Below are positions 1 to 6,574 of a stretch of 10,302 nt of DNA, in pieces. This DNA comes from CAZSNT01 sp964607765 (GTDB taxonomy: Bacteria > Verrucomicrobiota > Lentisphaeria > Oligosphaerales > JABHEG01), in the NCBI GenBank assembly GCA_964607765.1, contig CAZSNT010000258.1:1-10302 (forward strand), written 5' to 3'. Numbering within the stretch: the first letter of the stretch is position 1; each line of letters starts with the position of its first letter. A program made the position numbers and the translations under genes. The notes beneath the pieces are model-generated. The model saw only the letters and a program-made list of their open reading frames with translations, was not told the origin of the DNA and did no database searches.

Positions 1-20
1 CGCCGCACGGTCACGCTGGT

Positions 21-57
21 ACTGTCCGCAAGAGATTAGGGCAAAAGAACAGGGGTA
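21..57 (+). repeat. Direct repeat, left copy (37-bp unit including TA)
   Basis: Bases 21-55 match 1688-1722 at 34 of 35 positions; the only difference is C at 50 against T at 1717. With the TA at 56-57 the unit is 37 bp. Removing the IS and one TA would put this copy directly in tandem with the right-hand copy. This suggests the IS landed at the junction of a tandem repeat, which explains the long flanking duplication without invoking a 35-bp target duplication. Confidence 0.8.
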
Positions 58-74
58 GGGCTTCACAAAATTCA
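58..74 (+). repeat. Left terminal inverted repeat of the IS
   Basis: This 17-bp arm pairs with the reverse complement of 1669-1685 at 14 of 17 positions; the mismatches are at arm positions 4, 11 and 14. It lies 20 bp outside the transposase stop codon, as expected for the 3' end of a compact IS. Confidence 0.7.
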
Positions 75-93
75 TTTTTGCCGCCGCCCACCG

Positions 94-1371
94 TCATGTG
101 AGGAAGCCGGGCACGAATGACCTCACGAATCTCAGCTTGTCGGGATGGCCGCTGGCATGTGCGGCCTTCGCAACCAGAAGCACGGTGATGTGTGCGATGG
201 TCACGTGATTGGAAACAGCAGTCACACCACGGACAGTGGGCTTCTGGGCGGCGATCGCCAAGAGTCTGGAGAAGATACGTTCTACGCTGGTGCGCTTGTT
301 GTAAGTTTCGATAAACGTGGAGCTGCCGTATGGGATCTGACTCCTCACTGTTGGCGTCAGACGAATCAAGACGTTGCAGCCCTCTTGTTCGAAGTACTTT
401 GGGTGCTGGGCTGGACAGAATAGGAACTGCTTTGCATCTCTCTTGCGCCAGTGCAGCGGGCAGGAGTACTGCCGGTAGGTGATACCGGTCGACTTCACGG
501 TCATCTTGCCTCGGTGGACCATCTCGAGGTCGGCAAGGCAGTATACCTTGCCCTTCCTGATTGTGTGAGTGGTCGGTTGCTCGCGCCGCGGGTTGTGCGG
601 GATGACAGGTTCGGCCTTCAGTGTGTTGAGGATGAACTCCAAGATGTCTTCAGAATCGAATTCAGCATCGGCGGCAACGGCTTCGGTGCTTTCACCGAAG
701 GTCCGGCGGGCCCAATGCAAGAGCTTTCGGCCCACCGTCAGTTCGTGCACATTTGCCGGGTGCGTGGCCTCTTCCAGCGGCAGCTCTGTAACAGCATCAC
801 CCAGGACATGATTCCGATAACCCCAGAAGAAGTTGACCTCTTTCTTCCCTCGGGAAGGACAGTGTATCGTAACGCCCACGCCTGCCTCCGGGTCTCCGCG
901 CGGGGGAGAAGTCTTGTCAAAACGATTGTGCCTCAGCATTACCTTCGGGTTGTTCTCCTTCACCTGAACCGGGATCGGGCAGGAATCCAGCGTAAGGACT
1001 TTCGCTGCTATCACACCCTCGGCCAGAAGCTCAGCGACCAACCTGCGTCGAATCTGTTGGAGATACTCGTTCGGGGTTTTGCGGAGAAAGCTGCTGAACC
1101 GCTCCACCGACGGCATCCGGCCGGTTGGGGAGAATCCCAGTGCAGTCGCCACCGAGTGGTTGTTGTTCAGTTCGAACACCAAGTCGCCAAGTGTGTGAAG
1201 CCGTCGGAGAGCTCGGTAGACGAGAGCTTTCACGAGTGCGTTTCGGGAGACCGGCCGTCTTCCGCGCTGAGGCGCGGGTTCCGCGGGCAATGGCAGCAGG
1301 GAGAACAGTTGCCCGTAGCGAACCCGGGGAGGCAAGGCCTCCGGCGGGATGAGAAATGGTTGCGCTTGCAT
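94..1371 (-). CDS. IS transposase, DDE (RNase H-like) type, 425 aa
   Basis: Transposase expected to bind the terminal repeats and carry out cut-and-paste transposition. Residues about 40-100 resemble the DUF772-type N-terminal region of IS5/IS1182-like transposases (LVKALVYRALRRLHTLGDLV, then PSVERFSSFLR). The DDE core follows: D129 in LTLDSCPIPV, D235 in AADAEFDSEDI and E364 in TSVERIFSRL, with GYRNHVLGDA at 184-193 between the first two. A stretch with C304, C319 and C332 lies between the second D and the E, recalling the Cys-rich insert of some IS1182-type enzymes. The frame stays open to 1698, but the ATG at 1371 is preferred: GGAG lies 6 nt upstream (1378-1381) and the residues before it are not transposase-like. 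All three acidic residues are present and the frame is intact, so the element may still be active. The exact IS family is uncertain. Confidence 0.88.
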   Translation of the reverse strand: MQAQPFLIPPEALPPRVRYGQLFSLLPLPAEPAPQRGRRPVSRNALVKALVYRALRRLHTLGDLVFELNNNHSVATALGFSPTGRMPSVERFSSFLRKTPNEYLQQIRRRLVAELLAEGVIAAKVLTLDSCPIPVQVKENNPKVMLRHNRFDKTSPPRGDPEAGVGVTIHCPSRGKKEVNFFWGYRNHVLGDAVTELPLEEATHPANVHELTVGRKLLHWARRTFGESTEAVAADAEFDSEDILEFILNTLKAEPVIPHNPRREQPTTHTIRKGKVYCLADLEMVHRGKMTVKSTGITYRQYSCPLHWRKRDAKQFLFCPAQHPKYFEQEGCNVLIRLTPTVRSQIPYGSSTFIETYNKRTSVERIFSRLLAIAAQKPTVRGVTAVSNHVTIAHITVLLVAKAAHASGHPDKLRFVRSFVPGFLT

Positions 1372-1668
1372 CGCTGACTCCAGCTTCTTTTTGTGAAAGG
1401 TGCCGGTTTCAGCATGGCAAATCGTGGCGCCAAACGCAAGAGTTAGGAAGATCGATATCTTGAGTCTCAAGGAGTTACGCAATTCGTCGTATGGGGTTTC
1501 ACAAAAAGCAAAACTCCCTAACTCGGCATTCTCCGATGGCCGAAATGCCCCACTTTTCGGGCTGTTGCGGAAATTTCTGCGTCGTAAGCTGTTCATTGGC
1601 AGGCGGTTGCAAAAGTTAGGAAATAGCCATTTGCGGCAACCTGTAAGTTGTTGCAAATCAACGTGTTG
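1372..1668. other. Non-coding leader of the IS
   Basis: About 300 nt between the transposase start and the right inverted repeat. It is more AT-rich than the flanking chromosome. It contains an 11-bp palindrome, TTGAGTCTCAA, near 1460-1470, and two GCAARAGTTAGG motifs (near 1435-1447 and 1608-1620) that resemble the chromosomal repeat core outside the IS. A GGGTTTCACA motif at 1494-1503 is a third copy of the terminal motif. The frame is open on the minus strand, but I see no convincing gene. It probably holds the transposase promoter and binding sites; no clear -35/-10 pair could be assigned. Confidence 0.45.
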
Positions 1669-1685
1669 TGATTTATGTGAAACCC
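1669..1685 (-). repeat. Right terminal inverted repeat of the IS
   Basis: This is the partner of the arm at 58-74. It contains TGTGAAACCC at 1676-1685. The same ten bases occur in the opposite orientation at 1494-1503, inside the element. Confidence 0.7.
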
Positions 1686-1687
1686 TA

Positions 1688-1722
1688 ACTGTCCGCAAGA
1701 GATTAGGGCAAAAGAATAGGGG
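1688..1722 (+). repeat. Direct repeat, right copy
   Basis: This 35-bp copy differs from 21-55 at one base. It contains the recurring core GATTAGGGCAAAAGA (1701-1715), which recurs in inverted form at 1756-1770 and in shorter form at 1725-1735 and 1771-1783. It is therefore part of a local repeat family and not simply an IS end. Confidence 0.8.
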
Positions 1723-1783
1723 GAGAGATTAGGGTTTGGGAGGATGTGCCCCTGATCTTTCGCCCTAATCCTTCGCCCTAATC
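1701..1783. repeat. REP-like cluster with large imperfect inverted repeat
   Basis: Bases 1701-1722 and 1749-1770 are inverted copies matching at 19 of 22 positions, separated by 26 nt. Further copies of the core GATTAGGG lie at 1727-1734 (direct) and 1776-1783 (inverted). On the minus strand this lies about 90 nt downstream of the beta-propeller stop codon. It could therefore fold at the 3' end of the operon transcript and protect it or end transcription, but no U-tract follows. A dispersed intergenic repeat family is the simpler reading. Confidence 0.65.
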
Positions 1784-1873
1784 GTTGGGTCGGTCCGATG
1801 GAACGCAGCAAAAGTCCACCGATGGGAGAAAGCTAATAGCATTGGGGCTGCGGGTCCGCCGCTTGTTCTGAGG

Positions 1874-4800
1874 TCAGCGCAGGCAGACCACGGTGCCGTT
1901 CTTCAGGCTAACGTACAGGCTGCCGGGCGCTGCGGCCAAGCCGTCGTAGACCGGGGGTGCGGGCAGAGGGCACTCGGAGATCTTCGTGCCGTCCGCCTTG
2001 CTGTGGACCTGCACCACGCCGGGGCTGCGCCCATCGAACGACGCCCAGGGATCACCGTCCGGTGCGGTGTCCGGCGCGCCTGCTACGTAGATGCGCTCGC
2101 GGCCGGACACCAGGCACTCGGCCCGTAGCGGAATGGTCTGCTCCCAGAGCTGGGCGTGTCCTTTGCCGGCCTTCTTCTTCCGGGCTTTGGCTTTCTTCCC
2201 AACCCCCTTACCTTTGGCAGGAACAGGCGCGGACTTGGTCTGCCTGGAGTAGGCGGATAGCCTGTAGCCGCTCCCGATCGGGCGGGCATCGTGAGCGGCG
2301 GACTTCCAGACTTGCTTCTTGTATGCGGCAATGCCGTAGATCGCTGTGTCGTCGAACGCGAGCATCTGGGCGGAGACATTCATATATCTCCAGAACGCGC
2401 TGTTGTACCAATTGCGGTCGAGCAGGCCACCGTCGGCAGGCACAAGATGCGGTCCGCCCGAGCCTTTCTGGTGTCGCGAGATGTCGTCAATGTTGAAGTG
2501 CATCCCCCGCATGGACACCGTGTCCCCGGCATCCACCAGCAGATCCGGCAGCACGGCACCGGCAGTCTCGCCTTTGGGCTTGGTGTCGGCCACCAGGTGC
2601 TCGGTCTGCTTGACTGCTCCCGTCGCCGCGTCGAGGGCAAGCATCACGATGCCGCCGTTCAGATGCATGGAGCGCCCGGCCACGACGTAGACGGTGTTGT
2701 TCTTGATCAGCACACTGCCACTGACGGGCCAAACTGATTCGAGGCGGCCGAACGCCATGATCTGTTCGTCGCCCGGCGCAGCGGCAAAGCGCCAGGCCAA
2801 CTGCCCGGTCGCCGCATCGACAGCATAGACGGAACCCGCACGCGTACCGAAGTAGAAGCGGTCCCGGTGAAAGGTCGGTGGCGTGTCCACGCGTCCGTCG
2901 ACCGTGATGTGCCACTGTTCCCGCCCCGTCTCGGCGTCGAGGCAAATCACGCGATCATTGTGCTTGTCGGCCACAACCACACGGCCGGCAGCGACCACCG
3001 GCGGGGTCGGATCTCGGCCCACGGGAACGCGCCAGGCCGGCGTAGGTGTCGATGGCAACGACGCAGGCAGGTGGTTGCTGCGCGCGCCGTCGCGCCGGAA
3101 CGCCGGCCAGGCAGCCGCGTCCGGCCCAGGTGCGCCCGAGGCGCCGTAGGCCGGGCCTCTGACCAGCCGCTGCGCGGCCGGCGTCGGGCGCGTGGCAGAA
3201 GGCCCTGCAGCGGCAAGCGCAATGAAGCCGTTGAGCTTGATGTTGGCGTGGCATCCGCACGTGTGAGTCGGCAGATAGATCAGGCCGTTGGCGGGCAGGA
3301 TGCCATAGGCGCAGGCGCCGCGCATCCAGTGATGCACATCCAGCTTGCCGGTCCGGAAATCGATGTACTCGATCCCTTCCTCCCCGCAGAGGTACAGGTC
3401 GGTGGTCGCCTTGTTTCGGTAACAGCGGTGGTGGTGCCCGATCAGCAGGTTCTTGACCGGGAACTCGTTCCTGACGACGCCCGTGCGAAGGTCTAGGCCG
3501 AGAAGTGAAACCACGTCCTTCTTCAACGTCCAGACCTGGCCGCGGTTGATGAACAGGTCCGGGGGCGTGAAGTGGGCCAGCGTCATGCCGGCGCCCTCCC
3601 AGAGGAGTTTGCCGGTCATGGCATCGCGTGCAACCAGGGCGATGTCCTTCTGCTGCCACTTGTTCAGGTTCGTCTTGCTCGGCGTGGTCTGGGCCAGCAC
3701 AACCGTGCCGGCGTGATAGGCGAGGCTGCAGAGGTTGCGGAAGTTGTACTTGCTGTGGCCGAAAATCCCCTTCTCCATCACGGGCCTCGGCTGCCGCCAC
3801 ATTTCCTTTCCCGAGGCGGCATCGACGCCGAGAATGTGGTCGCCGTCGAGCAGAAAGAGCATGTTGTCGCCCAACGTGAGGTAGGTGTCGGTGAAACGCT
3901 TGGTCTCGTCCCCCCGCGCCGTGACGCCGCGCAAGTCCCTGTTCTCCCACAGAATCCTGCCGGACGCCGCATCCACGGCCAGGACCGTCTTGCCGGGGGT
4001 GTCCCCGAGCACGTTCCGGGTCAGGTACAGTGTCGTGTCCGTGGCCAGGATCACGGCCGTGTTCTCCGTGCCTCGATAGACGCGCACGACCTCGCCTGAC
4101 CGCCCGTCAATGGCAGTGACCGGTGCTGTGAAGCCAAGGGTGACGTAGAGCGTCTCGTCGACGGCGGCAAGACGACGGAAAAGCTGGTGCGGACCTTTGA
4201 AGCGCATCTGGATGCCGAACTCGACCTCCGACCACTGTTTCCAGCCCCAGTCCGGCACGGGTTTGCGCCATAGCTCGATGCCGTTGAACGCGTCGCGGCA
4301 GATCAGCGTCCAGCGGTCGCCCGTGCCTTTGACGCCGACGGGCGCCTCGTCGATGATGGTGGTGAGCCGGCCCTGCTCGGACACCATGGCCGAGACGCTC
4401 GGCATCAGGTTGTGATTGCGGCCCCACCGAGGGGGCATTGTCCACTGCAGGTGTCGCGAGATGCCCACACGTCGATCCAAGGAGACGGCGTTGTTGGAGG
4501 GATCATGCAGCCAGTGACTCCAGTCGTCGATGTCGGCCGGAACGGGTTTCGTGTAGGCCAGCCACTGTCCGACGGGCATGACAACCAGGCCCGTGTCCCG
4601 CCCAGATCGCATCATGACCACGCCACGTGGCGCGAGCACGCGCACGAGTTCCGCGTCCGGGATCTGCTCCTCACCGTCCAGGATCAGGAGACTGACCAAA
4701 TTGCTGATGTAGGGCAGGTGTTCGCCGTCAAAGGCGGCGACAGTGACCGGGCCGTAGGCGTCGCCCAAAGCCTTGCGCGCGGCAGCGACAGCAGTCTCGT

Positions 4801-5086
4801 CGCGGTCCAGCACCTGTGCCACAACATTGGGTCGGCTCGCCAACCGCGCCAACCGCTGCAGATCCCCGCAGCCGACCTGCACGACCAAACCGCCAGAGAA
4901 ACCTGTGAACGGCTCGTCTGCGGCAAGCGTGGTGAGCGCAGCGCAGACAAGCACGGCTGCCAGCAGGACTGCCGTACCGAGACCCGGTCGACCAGCGACT
5001 TGCGACTTGCGACTCGCGTGGTAAGTACCCCGGGACTCAACGCTCGATGTCAGCACAACAATGACTCCATGACTCCGTGACTTCAT
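1874..5086 (-). CDS. Exported PQQ-type beta-propeller with N-terminal methyltransferase-like domain, 1070 aa
   Basis: Large envelope protein of unknown activity. Residues about 36-56 form a hydrophobic signal segment after a basic stretch (SRKSQVAGRPG), with likely cleavage after LAA at about 56. Residues about 62-165 resemble a class I methyltransferase Rossmann fold: VVQVGCGDL (68-76), an acidic LDRDE strand end (93-97), and LAPRGVVMMR (151-160). The rest holds beta-propeller repeats with the D-A-x-T/S-G-x-x-x-W signature at about 265-273, 372-380, 422-430, 488-496, 717-725 and 757-765. A second propeller begins near WPAFRRDGARSN (660-671). HHHRCYRNKATTDLYL (551-566) and HTCGCHANIKLNGF (608-621) look like motifs I recall from planctomycete homologues. 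A Lys/Gly-rich insert lies at about 958-976. The start is uncertain: ATG 5086 has a poorly placed ribosome site, whereas GTG at 5056 has GGAG 8 nt upstream. It is the last gene of the operon. No PQQ cofactor need be implied. Confidence 0.88.
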   Translation of the reverse strand: MKSRSHGVIVVLTSSVESRGTYHASRKSQVAGRPGLGTAVLLAAVLVCAALTTLAADEPFTGFSGGLVVQVGCGDLQRLARLASRPNVVAQVLDRDETAVAAARKALGDAYGPVTVAAFDGEHLPYISNLVSLLILDGEEQIPDAELVRVLAPRGVVMMRSGRDTGLVVMPVGQWLAYTKPVPADIDDWSHWLHDPSNNAVSLDRRVGISRHLQWTMPPRWGRNHNLMPSVSAMVSEQGRLTTIIDEAPVGVKGTGDRWTLICRDAFNGIELWRKPVPDWGWKQWSEVEFGIQMRFKGPHQLFRRLAAVDETLYVTLGFTAPVTAIDGRSGEVVRVYRGTENTAVILATDTTLYLTRNVLGDTPGKTVLAVDAASGRILWENRDLRGVTARGDETKRFTDTYLTLGDNMLFLLDGDHILGVDAASGKEMWRQPRPVMEKGIFGHSKYNFRNLCSLAYHAGTVVLAQTTPSKTNLNKWQQKDIALVARDAMTGKLLWEGAGMTLAHFTPPDLFINRGQVWTLKKDVVSLLGLDLRTGVVRNEFPVKNLLIGHHHRCYRNKATTDLYLCGEEGIEYIDFRTGKLDVHHWMRGACAYGILPANGLIYLPTHTCGCHANIKLNGFIALAAAGPSATRPTPAAQRLVRGPAYGASGAPGPDAAAWPAFRRDGARSNHLPASLPSTPTPAWRVPVGRDPTPPVVAAGRVVVADKHNDRVICLDAETGREQWHITVDGRVDTPPTFHRDRFYFGTRAGSVYAVDAATGQLAWRFAAAPGDEQIMAFGRLESVWPVSGSVLIKNNTVYVVAGRSMHLNGGIVMLALDAATGAVKQTEHLVADTKPKGETAGAVLPDLLVDAGDTVSMRGMHFNIDDISRHQKGSGGPHLVPADGGLLDRNWYNSAFWRYMNVSAQMLAFDDTAIYGIAAYKKQVWKSAAHDARPIGSGYRLSAYSRQTKSAPVPAKGKGVGKKAKARKKKAGKGHAQLWEQTIPLRAECLVSGRERIYVAGAPDTAPDGDPWASFDGRSPGVVQVHSKADGTKISECPLPAPPVYDGLAAAPGSLYVSLKNGTVVCLR
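4995..5018. repeat. 7-bp tandem repeat inside the 5' end of the propeller gene
   Basis: GCGACTT occurs twice, followed by GCGACTC and GCG, giving 3.4 units over 24 bp. It encodes the basic region before the signal-peptide core (ASRKSQVAG). The unit is not a multiple of three, so gain or loss of one copy would shift the frame relative to either proposed start. Confidence 0.8.
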
Positions 5087-5092
5087 GACCCC
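5061..5092. repeat. 8-bp tandem repeat over the 5' end of the propeller gene
   Basis: Four successive 8-mers, ATGACTCC, ATGACTCC, GTGACTTC and ATGACCCC, cover 5061-5092. They overlap the ATG start at 5086 and supply the GGAG upstream of the alternative GTG start at 5056. Confidence 0.75.
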
Positions 5093-5146
5093 GCGTGCAA
5101 TGCCTCAATTCCGGCATCCGACCCGTCTTTGCTTCGCTTCGCCGCT

Positions 5147-6574
5147 CTACCGGTCTGTGTTCTGGTACCCGGGCAGGCAGGGCGGCGTGCGGACGCCGTT
5201 CGGGTTGAGTTTGCCGTCAACGACGAACCCCTCGGGCCGACCTTGGAGTTCGGCTGCCAGCCGTTCGCGCCAAAGGGCGATCTCGGCCTGTCGCGTGGGG
5301 TCCTGTGACAGTTCATGCATCTCCTGCGGGTCGTTCTCCAGGTCGAAATACTGCTCCGTGTTCGTGCCGGGATACCAGATGTACTTGCGGCGCCCGTCGG
5401 TCACGTATTGCATGCCGCTGTTAAGGCTTGGTACAGACGCACACTCGCCGTGCACGTAATCGCGCCAGGCGTCTGCCTCACCGCGCAGGAGAGGCAGCAG
5501 GCTGCTGCCGTCGACCGACTCGGGCACGGGCACACCCGCGGCGTCCAGAAGGGTCGGCATGATATCCATGAGCTCGACCGGTTCGTCCCGCACCTGCCCG
5601 GCGTGGACGCCCATGCTGTCCGGGAAACGCATCAGGAACGGGACGCGTGCCGACGGCTCGAACGCGTTGCGTTTGCGGATCCACTGATGGTCGCCGAGCA
5701 TCTCGCCGTGGTCGGAAGTGAACACGAGAATCGTGTTGCGCGGCAGGTGCCACAGAACACGCCCGATCTGGTTGTCGATGTGGTTCACACATCCGTAGTA
5801 GCCGGCCTGGTACTGCTTGATCACGAGCGGGTCGAGCTCGGTGCGCCAGGACGCGACCGGCAGTCCGCGCTGCGGCTCGTCAAAGATCTTGGCCCAGTCG
5901 CCGACCACGGGTGGCGGGAGATCCACGTCCATGTATCGATCCCAGTAAACTTGGGGTGGCGTGCACGGCTCGTGCGGCTGGTGGAAGCTGACTTTGAGGA
6001 AGAACGGTACGGTCGGGTCCCGACGCTCGAGGAAATCGATTGCGGAGTCCGCACACCAGTTGGTGAAATGCAGATGCTCGTCCAGATGCCAGGGGCGTGA
6101 CACCCAGCCGTTCTGATCGCAGCCGTGAGCGATGCCGGGCCCGTGCATGCGCACGCCTTCGCGCTCCAGGAACCGCCCGTAGTCGCCCGCGCCCGGCGCC
6201 CGTGGGTGGGGGCCGTCAGCCCACTCCGCGCTGTCGAACCCGTAGAGCTTGCGGGCCGGATGGAGATGGAGCTTGCCGACCAGATGCGTCTGATATCCCG
6301 CCTTGGACAGTTCGCCGGGCAAGGTCGGTCCGTCCAGACGCGTGGCGTAGTTCATCATAACCCCGTGCGACGCGGGCTTCTGCCCTGTCATGAGCGTCCG
6401 GCGGGCAGGGATGCACACCGGACAGGCCGTGTAGGCGTGCCGGAACCGCGCGCCGTGCGCGGCCATCTCATCGAGGTAGGGTGTCTGCAGCACGGGGTGG
6501 CCGTCGATGCCGAGGCAATCGCCGCGCTGCTGGTCGGTCATGAACAGAACGATGTTCGGACGGTTGTCGGTCAT
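5147..6574 (-). CDS. S1-type sulfatase without signal peptide, 475 aa
   Basis: Formylglycine-dependent sulfatase hydrolysing a sulfate ester, probably on a sugar. It begins with the family signature RPNIVLFMTDQQRGD (5-19; D14 likely binds Ca2+). C54-I-P-A-R58 followed by TLMTG is the C-x-P-x-R maturation site, with C54 converted to formylglycine. GKLHLHP (100-106) supplies the active-site Lys/His, and TSDHGEMLGDH (286-296) supplies the metal-binding D288/H289. Length is normal for the family. No hydrophobic leader precedes the fold, so it is probably cytoplasmic, unlike its neighbour. The ATG at 6574 is chosen because GGAGG lies 7 nt upstream and it overlaps the stop of the preceding sulfatase as ATGA, implying translational coupling. 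The frame stays open to 6778, but that part is a shadow of the neighbouring gene. Substrate and subfamily cannot be assigned from sequence alone. Confidence 0.92.
   Translation of the reverse strand: MTDNRPNIVLFMTDQQRGDCLGIDGHPVLQTPYLDEMAAHGARFRHAYTACPVCIPARRTLMTGQKPASHGVMMNYATRLDGPTLPGELSKAGYQTHLVGKLHLHPARKLYGFDSAEWADGPHPRAPGAGDYGRFLEREGVRMHGPGIAHGCDQNGWVSRPWHLDEHLHFTNWCADSAIDFLERRDPTVPFFLKVSFHQPHEPCTPPQVYWDRYMDVDLPPPVVGDWAKIFDEPQRGLPVASWRTELDPLVIKQYQAGYYGCVNHIDNQIGRVLWHLPRNTILVFTSDHGEMLGDHQWIRKRNAFEPSARVPFLMRFPDSMGVHAGQVRDEPVELMDIMPTLLDAAGVPVPESVDGSSLLPLLRGEADAWRDYVHGECASVPSLNSGMQYVTDGRRKYIWYPGTNTEQYFDLENDPQEMHELSQDPTRQAEIALWRERLAAELQGRPEGFVVDGKLNPNGVRTPPCLPGYQNTDR

Larger units (their letters stand above)
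58..1685 (-). mobile_element. IS element of about 1.63 kb with DDE transposase
   Basis: A single transposase gene (94-1371, minus) is enclosed by imperfect terminal inverted repeats. The left end (58-74) starts GGGCTTCACA and the right end, read inward on the minus strand (1685-1669), starts GGGTTTCACA; the two arms match at 14 of 17 positions. Both ends are bordered outside by TA (56-57 and 1686-1687), which fits a TA target duplication, although TA is self-complementary and could instead belong to the repeat. Outside the TA on each side lies a copy of the same 35-bp sequence. The transposase stop lies close to the left end, while about 300 nt separate the transposase start from the right end. 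The ends are inferred from the repeats alone, and the IS family was not identified by search. Confidence 0.75.

Noticed and set aside
451..1377. Long plus-strand open frame of 308 codons opposite the transposase
   Set aside because: It mirrors the transposase on the other strand, has no recognisable domain, and the minus-strand frame carries the complete DDE motif.
1372..1698. Signal-peptide-like stretch (LKISIFLTLAFGATICHA) in the open frame upstream of the transposase start
   Set aside because: It lies in the IS leader, is followed by a well-placed GGAG and ATG, and a signal peptide on a transposase makes no sense. It is probably a chance open frame.
1795..1873. Intrinsic terminator after the beta-propeller gene
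   Set aside because: Only a 4-bp GC stem (GCGG/CCGC) is visible and no T-run follows on the minus strand.
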